From the NCBI RefSeq assembly GCF_005239225.2, contig NC_133299.1, forward strand, positions 15,611,154-15,675,153: 64,000 nt of DNA, read 5' to 3'. Numbering within the stretch: position 1 is the stretch's first letter; every line of letters starts with the position of its first letter. Positions 35,625-49,054 of the stretch are shown one piece after another. The notes under the pieces were generated by a model, which had not been told where the DNA came from, did no database searches, and saw nothing but the letters and a program-made list of their open reading frames with translations. Position numbers and translations under genes: made by a program. The stretch comes from Populus alba. Taxonomy: Eukaryota; Streptophyta; Magnoliopsida; Malpighiales; Salicaceae.

Positions 35625-38600
35625 AATTTAAGCTCATGGTGTTTCTGCTTTCCAGCTCTCTCTCTCTCTCTATCTCTCTGCTTTTTGTCTTTTTATCGAC
35701 TGGTATTAACCAAGAGTTTGATTAAATAAACCTTATTTTGACAGCACATGTTCTTGCCTCGACAAATTAAATATACATCCTTAAACTAGTTCTGTGCGTC
35801 AATTAAAATCAGTTTTTTTAATAATTTAAAAAATATATTCTTGAATTATAAAGCTTATCAATGGCTAACCACCTAAAAACTTGTAGCTCTATGATTCAGA
35901 CGCTGCAGCACTAGTCATGGAGCCAGTAGCTCATCACATTTTAGTATATTAGCCCTAACTTTTTTCTCTTTTCCCATGAGCAAGGATTGGACTATCCTCG
36001 AACCAGCTTTCACGTGCAAAAACTAGTTTATTCTCTCTGTTGATTTTTAAACTATAGTTAAAGCCACAAACGTGTCCTCCTCCTTTTTTCTTTTCTAAGA
36101 ACGTATCAATTCAACTTGGTTGAATTGAACAAGACTAAGCCTTTACGTAGAGAGGCTCGAAGTTTCAATTTAGGTCAGTGCACTGCCAGGAAAGTGCACA
36201 AACAAATTGGAATACGGGAAAAAAAAATTAGGTACAGAAGTGGGCAAGAATTCAAGAGTACCATGAAGAAGAACAACAAGGGATGCAAAATATTTTTTTT
36301 TTTTAAAAAAAAAGAATAATTAAAGCTTAAAAAATACACATGACTAATGGAGCCTACTTGCGGATCCCTCAATAAGATCACAATCCAGAAGCTCATAATT
36401 TTCTTAAAAGAATTTGTTGTTATCTGCTGTTTTATCTTTATAAACCTGTAGAATGGAAAACCAGAGGAAAAAGGACAAAAACCAATGTAGGCAGCAATTG
36501 ACTAATTAGTATCCATTGTCCACAAGCAGCATGGACATGAGAACTGCTAGCATACAGATACAAAAAATTTTACATGGTATAGAGTCTTCAAGTACATGCC
36601 TTGACATGGACTCCAGATGATGTAGGACTCCATCAACAAAAATGACAAGAAGAAGAAGAAAACCAATCAACCAAACAAAAATTTCAGATCAATGCAGCAG
36701 TCAAAGACAGATTATAAGAAGACACCAGTTCAACAAAATGGGTAGCTGCTAAAAAGTTCGAATGGAAAGTTGACTTCATTAATAATTCAGTTTTCTTCCT
36801 GTTATGTGCTCCTTCTTATTGGGATATTAGGTCCCAGAGCACCACAGGACAACTCTGCAGCTCGTTCAAGCGGCAAACTACCATCGTAGCAACTGAAATA
36901 TTTGCCTTGGAAAGCAAATATGCCCCTTAAAAGAGGTCGGATGCAATTTGAACAATCAACAAATCAAGTTAAAACGACAAAACACCATTAGTTTAACAGC
37001 TATATATGCTCATGGAATGCAACGAGTGCCGATCATAAAGCAAGGATTACACTTAGAAGCCTGATATGTCAATGCAAGGACCTTCTTTTTTTTTCTTTTT
37101 GCTTAGGCCAAGATGAAGCTGTCAGCATAAAGAATGTAAAAATTGATTAGGGATAAATTGATCACTTCTTTTTCAACACAACCATGAACACTTCTTCAAT
37201 GTAATTGATTAACAAAAGGTTGATTAGGACTTTTGGGGGAGAGAGACTGCAGAGTAGATAGGCAGGACAGTTACAGCACTACTATGCCTCCATACCAAAG
37301 GGTAAACGAAGAAAATATAATGATTTAAAATAATATAACTTGGCATTTTTCCATTCACTCTCCCTCAATGGCTTCTCTTCCGGTCCCAGCTTAAAGCATA
37401 GTGTTTGACTGAGGTTGAGGCCCTTAAGAGGAGAGCAAAAGGAAGCCATGCCTTTCCCTCAATGAGAAAAAGGAAAGGGCATAATTCTTAACTGTGAAAG
37501 GAAAAAATAAGGCAGTAAGTAGAGCGGAAGGAAAACATGGTAACACTTTCTTTTTCTCATTCCATTGGCAAGTGTGAGCAAAAAAATGTAAACCTGACCT
37601 TTACATGGAACTGTTATATACCTCATTTCTCTCTCCCTTCTCTTGTTTTGTCCATAGACCCTCGTCAATGTGATATCATTTCTAAATTCTGACTACCACC
37701 AAGCAATTTCACTTCTGCTGACACCTATATATATCAACTAAGTTGCCTGAGCTCCATCCATTAAGGCCACTTTCCACCTATTTTCAATCAATGAACTGCT
37801 ACTAAATCATGGAAATGTTTCTGTTTGTGCCAGCCAGTCATCACAGACCATCCTGCCTTCCCTTTTATCTGTTACAAAGTTCTGGTGCTTTTCTGTCAAA
37901 TCCCTGGTGGTTTCCAATGTTAGCAAAAAATCAACTTGTGCAAATCATTCGAGGAAACAAGAATAGAAGAACATCAAGAAGACAAACAAAACCTAGACAG
38001 AAGATAACAAGCATAGGTCAACTACAAAAAAGTCATATCCATTACATGTCTGTTATAACATCTATTATGGGTAGATGGGTCCAATAATATACAAACTCAA
38101 CAAAAATCTTATAAATTGAAAACGACAGTTTACATCATTTATAATCAGACATCCTGGCAGTGGTAACATAAAAACATTGTTGTTCCCTTATTTGCAACTT
38201 GTTGTTCTAAAACTTAAAACCTGTCCTTCCAATAACATTTGTAAATCCTTCCGATAACTTTCAAAATTATTTTATGCTCAAAACTCGAGCATTTATCCCC
38301 AAGATTAAGGCTGCCTTCACATGACAATGATGTTTGTGCCGTCACCATTTAAAGAGTTATACAGAGTCATTGAAACCCTACTCAGAAAGTTCACCTTGTG
38401 TTTTTTTTTTTAATCATTAAAAGACACCCATAATAGTTCTCAGCTTCTTATGCCTTGAAGGTCAAGTCATTCAAATTCAAACAAGAAAGCAAGCTAAGAA
38501 AACTTCAAGGCTGGCAAATGTCACAAGAACCGATCAGATTAATGTCCCTTCGGTTTTGATCTGGGCCTTATCGTTCCAGAGTCTGTTCAAGTAGGAATTT

Positions 38601-38917
38601 TTGAATGATCAAAAAAGTTAAATTTATGATTCTTGTTTCCACATCTACTTGATTTACATGGCAACATGATTCAACTCAGCACTCCCTTTACATCTACAAG
38701 GAAGGTTTCTGATGTTCACCAAAGCATTTTTTAAAAGAAAAACAAAATCAAATTAATGCACCATCAGATAATTTTTAACACTTTTACTGTGAACTAATTA
38801 AGAGTAAGCATGCACTTACCATTGAGCTTAACAGCTTCATGCAACAGGAAATCCAGAGAATGGATAACTTGATGGGAGCCATCTTCAAGTGTGTATTTCC
38901 ACAAAGTAATTTACATC
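35625..38917. other. Intergenic, downstream of the flippase gene; no gene recognised
   Basis: 36420-38900 is less AT-rich than the other spacers and could hold the 3' UTR of the flippase gene or a non-coding transcript. I found no open frame with protein character. A (CT)n tract lies at about 35658. Confidence 0.4.
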
Positions 38918-41900
38918 TCAACTGGAACCTCCAACAGGTTTTGATAACCAATAATCAGGTCCTCTTCTCAGTATCTCAGCTTCTCTTGCTATTTGAATGT
39001 CCGAAGGCCAAAAATGATGGCGTACAAGTTTAAAAAGAAAATGAGGGAGCAATCCAATAACTATTGTGAGAAAAATGGTAAGCCAATAGGTAGGTGACTT
39101 TGCCAGATGGTAAATGGTCCTGCCAAAGGAAAATTGCATGCATTAGCTTATGTGAATAAAGCCCAAATAAAAGCAAAATTTATACTTCTAATGACACCAA
39201 TAATACTAACCCATAATTAGGGAAGATAGGTATAGAATCCAATACCACCACACAAGCAAATGCAACTATCACAGATCCCCAAACAGCAATATGAGTAATA
39301 GAAACCCAGCGTCGAACATCCATTGCCAGGTGTACATTGACAATGATAACAACAGCTACTGTCCACAAATTGCCCATGCTCCATATATCAATTGTGCTCT
39401 CCTTATAAACGATGACAGGTATGCCAAAGAGAACAAGACTCTGCCACAGTGTATCAGCCATTGTGACCCAGAATAGGCGTATATTGTAGGCCTCATGTCT
39501 ATACCCCACACCATAAATTTTTGGATACCGTAACAGTGTCCGATGGCTTAAGTCCTTGTCCAGAATACCAACAACAATAGTAGGAACAGAAGTATAGACA
39601 ACAGAATAAAGAACACTGCTCCAATCTGTCAATGCTGAAGTTGTTGAAAAAGCTGTGAACAATATATACCTACAGGTGCCAAAAACAGAAAGACACAGTG
39701 ACTTAGGACACAAACTCAGATAGTTATGCATAATATACAATTCAAAGAAAACAAGAGTACGTAGTTTAGAATTTTAAAGATAAGACAAATTCATAGTTTA
39801 GAATTTATTCCAAAACAGACATCTTATTCAAAGTAAATTCTACACAAAGATAAGCACTTGAACAGCAGATACACAAACCCCAAGCAATATAGGACTTCAA
39901 CCATGAACTGTAGAAGTGGTACTAAAAAGCAAAGAAACCTCCAATCAACCTACCGAGAAAGGAGTTCTAAATAGGCCCAGCCAATGAACCTAAAATTAGA
40001 ATGAGTGGAGGGGCAAATTTTTGGATAAACAAAGAATAGAACCCTGTTTCAGATATCTTCTAGACCATGCAAAGTGATCTCGAAAAATGGCAAGGAAATA
40101 ACAAGCGCCAATATCATCCAAGAATGGCGTCTTATTCCTTGTAGTTGCAAATAATTGGGGATTAATAGCTTGATTCTAAGCTATTACATGATTTAACCCC
40201 ATGAACACCAGAAATCTATCCCATGAACAAGCATGAAACAGAAAGAAATCAAGAAATAAAGGGCAACGGACTTAGGTGTACCAGAATAGCATCAATACAA
40301 AAACAGCATTGCGGTAGAAGTTGTAGAGAACCAAATAACCCATGCGTTGATAATTCCAGTGTCCATGTACCAAAAGTAGTCTGTTCAGAAACCGAAACTG
40401 TCCCATAGCAAAATCTGATGCCATAACAGCTTGACGCCCTTCCTGGCCACATATTCCAACACCAACATCCGCCATTTGGATCATTGAAACATCATTAGCT
40501 CCTACAAAATGCCAATATTCAGAGGGAGTAAAAGAAAATTCATTTGCTTGTGCATCCAGATTAAAGAAAACAAATAGCTCAGAGACATAAGCATTCAACC
40601 ATTAATAGCAGCTTAATTAAGGGTGAGTTCTTTGATTTGGTTCTGAATAATTTCAAGGGATAATCAATAGCTGCAACGACAATTAAAATATCTAACCATC
40701 TCAGTTCATAGTGATTACATCTTGCTTTGTCTCCTGGATCTAGATACTTCTGTCTGTCTTAAAACAACCTATTTGTTTTACATACCTTGTTATCCTATCA
40801 AAAACACAAAAAAATTCGAGGTAAAAAACATTATTAACCTAAAAAGGCCTTATTTAGGAAGCCTTCAATAGTGCCTTCAACCATACCTGAGATAAGAATC
40901 AGGAAGAGAGGTGCAATTTTATAGACTCCTACCATCTCCCTCAATGGAACATTTTCCATATGAAATGAAAAATGGTCTCATGCATCATCTATCAGCTGCC
41001 ACCAAAACAGGAGTTGCCCCAAAATGAGGTAGCTTGCCCTAACATGAAAACCTAACTAAGATGTTGCACGCATTATAACCTAAAGTTGCAACATTTTCCT
41101 AAAAAATTAATTATTAATATTCTAGATAAATCTAATGTAGAGACTAAGAGATTAAAAGTTGACCAATAAATTCAGGTAATCTATTTTTACTATACGAGAA
41201 ATTGAGTTTTGGAAAGAGGATTTGACATCAACAATTTGCAAGTCTCTGATTCCTTAAACTCATTGTCTAGAGATTTTTTGGCCTAAGGATTACTCTTGAC
41301 CACCTCTTACGGCCATTAGGCTGAGCATTAAAATAGGTAGTTATGATGAATAAGGGAAGGCAGTTCTAAAAGAAAAGAAAACACTTGTAAAGGGTATACT
41401 TGATATTCTTAGTCTAATTACATTTATGTCCCTTACAGAGCTGATGAATTTTCTATTATTAAACTTCAAATATCTGAAGTGTGAGTAAATGAGTTCTAAC
41501 ATATGAAACTAGCAACCACGAATAGAGGCTTTGTGACATTTAATTAACCCTTCATGTTTCCTTCCTAGTATGGCATTAAGCTCACTAAAAGATTAAAAAA
41601 AAAAGGTTGAATAAAGCACTATTCTTTCTGTCTGTCAATGAAAAAATCTACTATTTCCTATGAAAGGGAGGCAAAAATCTACACAAATATACTTTCCATA
41701 ACACAAGTGTATATCCTCCTAATCTTCTACTGTATAGAGTGAAAAAAATGAGACAAATCAAATACGCAAGACATTTGACAATATGGCCAGAAAACTGACT
41801 AGGGAGTGAGTTCGGCTGCAGGGTAAGGTAATAAAATACATGTAACATTTAATTTGAGCACCACATTCTGGACAGAGGAGACAAACCAAGCCAAAGCCAG

Positions 41901-44900
41901 ATGTTAAATGATGGAGCATTACCCCTTGCTGTTATCTTAAGATTTTGGGCCGCGCAAAACATGGAGACCCACTATTTTTTTTTTTTTTTCAAATGACATG
42001 TATTAGTAGTTAATTAATTGAGAAAAAAAAAGCTTAAAATAAAACTGATCCAGATCTTAGATGTTGGAGCATCACCCCTAGTTGTTATTCTAAGATGTGG
42101 GACCACAAAACACTAGATGTTGTATTTTTTTAATTTTATTTCAAATGTTAAGACATTCGTAGTTAATTAAAATGAAAAAAAACTAACTAATAATCAAGCT
42201 GAACAGAGCTTGCCCTGTACTAGGAGAAGGACAGGAAGTGCTCAAATCATCTTTCCATGACAAAGGACACTGCACTTGCCTTTCCAAGCAAGCCTAAAAC
42301 ATTTTCTTACAAAATAAAATTCTGCAAGATAACTCACCATCACCAATAGCCAATGTCATATCATCTGTTCGGCTCTTGATTAGATCAACAATCCCTGCCT
42401 TCTGTAATGGCGCAACACGACAGCAAAGCACAACCTTACAATAAGTTGCGATGTCAAAAAGCTGTAAAGGGATCATAAAAGAACTGGTTATTAACAATAT
42501 CAAATTTATACCAAATAGGCTAAGTTCTACAAATATAGACATGGAACTCAAAGTATCAAATGCCAGAAAGTATAAATTGAAGTACGAAATCAAATCCAAA
42601 TGTTGTATAAGATGTAGGAGAATAATTTTTACTTCTGACTCTAGTTCTTTCTCCAAAATGTACACCAAACTGTTCCCATCAATTATGAGAGATATTGGCG
42701 CTTCCTCCTTCCTTTCTGGCCTCTCAAGGTGGTCCATTTCAGCATTCTTGTTGCATGTCAAATATTGGCTTCCTTTGTTTGATGGTTTTAAACCACACTT
42801 GGCCTTCGCTTCTGCCAAAAGTTTTCTGCATTCATTCTCTGAGTTGCCATTTATAATAATTTGTTCCATATCCGGCGCCAGGAGTTTGCAAGAGAGGCCA
42901 ATAGATATTGCTGTCTCTTGCTTATCACCAGTCAGAACCCAGACCTTTATCCCTGCTTGCCGGAGGGACTCAATGGCTTCTGGCACACCTTCCTGTAGCT
43001 TGTCTTCGATTGCAGTTGCACCAAGTAAATTCAAGTCGCACTCTACGAGGGCTGCTGTTTGACGTAGCTTTGCTGCTCTGTCAGTCAAAGACGTGCTTGC
43101 ATCATCAAACTTGCATTGCCACAGCTCAAGTTCTTCCTCTGTAAGATCCCTTGCAGCAATCACAAGTGTGCGTAAACCTTGTGATGAATATTCAGTCAAA
43201 TGACTCTGTGTTGCTGCACGCCTGGCGCGATCATCCATTCCTGAGTCTTTTGCTAAAATACTTAACACTGAAGTATCAGCACCTTTGACCAGCACCTTTA
43301 CAGCATTGTTAGGAAATCTGATCACAACAGACATTCGTTTCCGGACACTATCGAATTCATGCATGCCCAACACGCCAAACCTAAATTTCACAGAATACTC
43401 TTTATTACCATTTTCTCCATTGCTAAGAAATAAAAAAGTATCTTCAAATGACAGGAGAGATGGTTTGAGTTTTGTTCTTCAGAAAAGCAATTAATGCATG
43501 ATAATAAGAGAATGGTGGTGTGGACTCAGGAGAAATTCTGTACCTTAATTTCTCACCATTAACATCAATTACTATATGTCCAGATGTTCGCTCGAAGAGA
43601 GTATAACCATAAGCAGAGGCTGCAGCAACTAATGCTTGCTCATCAGGAGATTCACCCTGATAGTCAATGGTTTCTACATCCTCAGAAAATTGACAGTCTG
43701 TGCTGCTAGAAAATCCATCATGAGTACGAATTGGGACCACGGTGTTACAAGCAGCTAGTGCAAGGAAAAACTCATGTGCAGCAATCCTTTCATCTCCAAC
43801 TAAATCTTTGTGCAACAACTCCAAGAGTTCTGAATCAACAGCAATTGTAGATTTAAGTTTCCATCTCTTATTGGTGGTTGCACCTGCAAGTGATAAAAGG
43901 AAAATGGAATATCATAAAAAATGAAATCCTAACATGCATTACGATGATGAAATCTATTCTAATAGCTCACTAACTGAAAAGTACACAGTATTTACACGAT
44001 CATCTTTGATAAGTATGATAAATGCAAAATGCAATGATAATGCATTGGCTAGATCAATATATGCCATAACAAGGATAGACAAGCTTCAGATTAAGAATTA
44101 CATTTTAACAAGTACATAGTGGGAAAAAAGAGGTGAATTTGAATGACCTGAATCCATAAAGGAAAACCGAAATATAATAGACTGCCAGTGCAATACGTCA
44201 ATGTCGCAACTTCTGATTAAATGGCAAAGGGTACAACATATTCTCAAGGTGTAATACATGATCTAAAAGCAAGACTACAACAAACTCTATCCTGTACTGA
44301 AGTTGATAATCAAGTGATGCAGAATTTACTACCTGAAACATTCTCTTCCTGCATTTGATCAGCGGTTAGCAAAGAGCCTCCATAACTTTTCCCATTTACA
44401 CTTGCTCTTTGAAATTCCATTTTGTTCTCGGTAAGTGTCCCTGTCTTGTCTGAAAAAACATAGCGTATTTGACCCAAATCCTCATTTATATTCAAAGATC
44501 TGCACTGAAACCTTGAGTTAGAGCTACTGTCATACATGTGCCTGTCTCCAATCATGAAATAGGACTGCCCTATACGAACCAGCTCCATTGTAATATAAAG
44601 AGATATGGGAATCATTATCTGAAATACTATGATAGAACTCAAAAATGAGAAAAAAATCTCCATAGGAATCCCATAAAATTTGTATCTTTTCCCATAATCC
44701 TTCCCAGGGGTTAAGTATCTCTTTCTGTAATAAGGCAAATAATCAAGCTGGTTCTCATATCGTGCAAGCCAAAGACCCATTCCTACTGCGACAACCAGAC
44801 ACATCATGAACAGAAAAATAGACAACCATAGAGTCTCCCGGTTCATGTAAGCTTCAAGTTTGCTTCTTTTGGAAGGAGAAGCTGCGCTATTCAACATTGC

Positions 44901-46133
44901 TTTTGTTTCCTGGCCAGCATACACCACAACACCAATTATCCAACCAGTGTTCTTCAGCTGACAGCCACGCAAAACAATGTTAGATTGACTAAGGGAAAAC
45001 TTTTGCCCATTGAACTCCATGTTGGCTGTGAACTCATAAATATTCCTGTTAGGCTGCTCACATCTTATAAGCCCTGAAATTGCACCCCCTTCCAATACAG
45101 CTAAAGATGCTTCCTGCTTAGCAAACCTTGTCTTCAAGTTTGACTCACCATCCAAATTCATTGTTTGTATGTAAGCAACACCACTAGGATCACTTGTCCC
45201 TAGCAAAACCATGTCACAAGGAATTGTCTCATCAGCACTGATCTTCAAAACTTCACCAGCTCGTATCCTTTTCCATTCCTTCGATCTAAATTGGCCACAT
45301 TGTAGAACTAGAGCCTCTCGGTTATTCTCGTTGCGGTCAGATCTATGCCTTCTCCAATCCTCATAACCATCTTTTATCGCCGTGACACAAAGTACAAACA
45401 AGAGAGGAAAAAGGGACACTGTTCTCCCAAAAACTGCAAGAGGAGGAAGCTGATTGAGAGCAGCAATGGCCAGAAAATACAGATAAGCAACCCGATGGAA
45501 CTGAATGAAAAGATTCTTTGGCAAGAAGGTAATCAAAGTATATTTGCTGGTTCGGATCTCATTGCCAGTGAATTCATACTGGTCATTGGTTCTCCTCGGA
45601 TCATTAATGTAGATGAACCGAGCATCTTCTTCCCGCAACACACCTTCATCAAACTGCACACTTTTCCGGCGGCTCCTCCCTTTAGGCTTACCCAGGTTAC
45701 CAGAATCCCTTGAAATATCAAAGCTAGCAGAAAAGGTTGTGTTATTGTCGTTGTGCAGCATTTCCTTAGCACTTGAACCCCACGATACGAGGTGTTTGCT
45801 TGGTTGCGTGGCGCATTGCAATGAAACTTCCTCAAAAAACTCAGAGTCGAGAGAATGGAGCCTCTTCGTAGTCACAGCCGAATTGAAACTTTCTCCAGCT
45901 GTGTTCACACTATGGAGGTTAGTATCACCAACAAATCGAACCTCGCTTTTATCCTTCTCCAAACAATCTACCTCAAATGGCTCTCCTCGTGCAAGATGGA
46001 GGATAGAAGTATTGAAAGAACCATCTGGGCGAGATATGCCCAAAGCACCAAAACTGCCTGAAGGATGAGGCAATGGCTGCCTAGATGCAGGAGAATTATC
46101 CAGAGATGAAAGCAATTCCCGGCCTGAAGTCAT
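38918..46133 (-). CDS. Phospholipid-transporting P4-ATPase (flippase), ALA1-like, seven exons
   Basis: Exons on the minus strand are 46133-44333, 43883-43544, 43380-42633, 42461-42338, 40501-40282, 39669-39211 and 39119-38918. All introns are GT-AG and the phases join into 1297 residues. The enzyme uses ATP to move aminophospholipids between membrane leaflets, in plants at the plasma membrane with an ALIS beta-subunit (family knowledge). The actuator loop carries DGES in [12 protein letters not shown]. The phosphorylation site is [10 protein letters not shown], with the catalytic aspartate at about residue 562. The nucleotide-binding region has KGADTSV and [10 protein letters not shown], and the hinge is [11 protein letters not shown], split by intron 4. 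Membrane pairs flank these domains and the last four or more spans are in exons 5-7. The first 165 residues are Ser-rich and longer than in Arabidopsis ALA1 (about 1158 residues in all); RSRRKS precedes the conserved core. The start at 46133 is the first in-frame ATG. Confidence 0.95.
41899..42200. repeat. Degenerate tandem duplication in flippase intron 4
   Basis: Two copies of about 160 bp begin at about 41899 and 42060. Shared landmarks are AGATGTT, GGAGCATxACCCC, GTTATxxTAAGAT, a T-run, TTTCAAATG and GTAGTTAATTAA. Confidence 0.55.
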
Positions 46134-49003
46134 AAATAATCCTCCAATGACCACATTGGAGAATCAAACAAAAAACATTGCCCACTTTCAGTCACCATTA
46201 AAAAACAAATCCCTTATCGAAATCCAATCAAAACAACCGTTCATTTCCAAGATTGGCAACCCCCATTAACACCCACAACAAACCCGTCGTTCTTCTACCT
46301 CAAACATCCAAAACCTACTAAAATTTTCCAACCCTTTTTTTATACAAACAAGCCCTCCTTCCTCTTCTGTGCCTCTATCACCTCGGAACTAAAACGCAGG
46401 GTTGATAAATAAGCAAATGGGGTTTCAAGAAATAACAAAACCTGTGATTCAATCCAATGTTGACAGATCCCTGATCGATCCAGACAATACAGTCTCCACT
46501 GATTTGTTTCCCTCTTACATAAGACAAAACTGAAGACACAAATGAAACAACGCTACCCCAGTTATTATCGAAAAAAGAAAATCATCATTACAGCTAACAA
46601 ACAACAAAATGTGATTAATAAAACAGGAAAAAAAATACCGGAGCGAGGCAGAGAGGGGGGGGGGGGCGCGGAAGGGAAAGGGTTTTATCGTCTTGGGATT
46701 AGAGAAAGGAAGGTGATGAATGCACTGAATACTAAATGATGGTAAAAAATGGCAGAGCCAGAAGAGAGACAGAAACAATGTGGTTAGAAACGGGTCAGAT
46801 CTCTCATTTATTACGCCATAAACGACGATTTCTCGTCGTTGCTGTCTCTTTTGTTGTCTATTTGGTCGATCATTTATATGTTGTCTGTCAGAAGAAAGAA
46901 AGAAAAGAGGAAACGGAAGGCGGATGGGATGGCCGATGATGGAGATAGAAGAGAAGAGTACGAAAAACGAGGAAATCGGAGGGAGAAAAGAAGGATTGAA
47001 TAAAATGGTGTGATGGTACGCGATTGATTATTTATTCCTAACACAAGATATAAAACCACAATCTCTTACCTTCCCTCCGCTCCTCTCTCTCCCTTCCTCT
47101 TTTCTTCCTGTTTCTTTCCTACATACAAGGAGACATGGTTGTTCCACGATAGACTTCGAAAAGAAAATGGAACATCTTGGTTAAATATTTTTATTAAATT
47201 AATTGTGTTGTTTTATTATTATTATTTTAAAAAAGATTATTATTAGTTTAACCCCGTTTTTAAAACGGTTGAGTTATCGTATTTTATTGAATTATTTTTT
47301 TAAATATTAAAATCTTGTTTATTAAAGATTAAATATTTTATTATTTTAAAGATTAAAATCTTGTTTAAAAAAATATAATATTAAAATCTTGTTTATTAAA
47401 GATTAATGAGTTCAAATATTATTATTTTATTTTAATTCTATAATTAATATTTCGTTAGTTGTCTCATAAGAAAACATAAGATGAACTCAACCCAGTAGAA
47501 ATCATAGGTTAATGTAAAGACTATAATATATAATTATATTCGTAAGAGTATAGTATAAAATGTTGTTACTTTTTTATATGGGATTTACGTATAATGCATC
47601 CGTACACGTATATTATAATGAGTGGTCAGATTAATCAGGACATGGTCTTAGGAATTCAGAGGGCTAGGGCACATGACAAGAAGAGTGACCTGTGCAGTGT
47701 CAAGGGTTGCTGTCTTGTGACGTTTGACAGTAAAGGGAAAGAGACCCTTCAGATTCTGGGGTTGTCCTTTCTCTCTTTTAGTATAATTGTTTCTGTGTTG
47801 AAAATTAATAATTTTAAAAATTTTAAAAACATTATAACATAATACGTTAAAAACAGTGCCCTGAGCAGACGATGTGTTGTAAAGTCAGCAAGGTTTGTCT
47901 GATACCTGCTGGAGAATTCCTCCCTTCTTCCATGCATTTTGGCCGTTGATGCTTGAGAGTACAAAAGTACATCTTAGATCGTGTGGTGATGCAGAGAGGA
48001 TTCCAAATCTCTTTTTGCTGTATTATTTTACTCGGAATAGAGCCTCCTCCGACATGGGACATGGGCGGCGTCAGCAAGTTTTCTGTGTGATGATGTCTGT
48101 GCTCAGTTAAGTTGCACAGAAAGAGAAGGCTACTTGTTCCTCAGATGTTTTCCTTTGCTGTACCCTTGTAACTTAATTTGGTAAATGATCTTGCTTTTGC
48201 CCCAATTGCTTATGCTTTTTGGTGAATTCTTTTGAGTGTAGCACGGTTAAAATTTTTTTAGAAAATTAACATTGTTTTGAAAATATTAAAAGAAATAACA
48301 TGATAAGCCGCATATCTTATTTGGCACTTGTAAAAAAAAAAATCTTATAGTATTAAAGCATTTAATTTAACTACATCTAAAAATTATCTACACTACATAA
48401 TATTGTCCAACTCGAGAATGAGTCCGTAGCGTCCATGCAATAATCAATACCAAAATCATCATAGCTTATAAAAGGATCTAGAATACTCAGGGACAAGCCT
48501 GGTTCACTTATGGGCAGCCATACCTTCCTAACTATATGTCCTCGATTCGACTCACAAGTCGCAGATGAGGCATGTAACTCATCAAGGAGTTTTTTTCAAC
48601 CATTGAGCTTTAGGTATATTGGCTTGTGCTATAATTGTTGATCAATTCTTTAACATTAAAAAGAAGAAGAAGAAGAAGAAGAAGACAAGGAAGAAGAAGG
48701 CATTGTTAACATGTCTTCTATCAGGAAAAAAAAATTTAATCATGTAAGGATTAATAAAACATGAACTGATTGACTTTGTGAGTCCAAAAATAATTTGGAC
48801 GACAAAAAAAAATAACAATAAAAATAAATGTTTGCAAAATTAAGCATCAATAAAAAATAGTAGGATGTTTTATTTAAAATTTGATAACTACATGAATAGG
48901 AAAAAAATTATAAAAGAGTCCAGTTGAAAATAAACTAAAATATTTAATGATAAAATTGAAATAAAAAAATATCAAATAATAAAATCAAAGAGAAAAACAA
49001 AAA

Positions 49004-49054
<51 letters not shown>

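Noticed and set aside
36780..36960. About 40 open codons on the minus strand ending at a TAA near 36800, with a protein-like look
   Set aside because: The run is too short to exceed chance, and no upstream exon or splice acceptor could be supported.
37809..38087. 92-codon plus-strand open frame
   Set aside because: Composition resembles random translation; no splice context, family motif or neighbouring exon supports it.
42451..43144. Plus-strand open frames of 203 and 78 codons
   Set aside because: They are antisense to flippase exon 3, whose minus-strand frame carries all the P4-ATPase motifs.
45345..46068. Plus-strand open frames opposite the first flippase exon
   Set aside because: They are antisense to the conserved frame and show no protein-family similarity.
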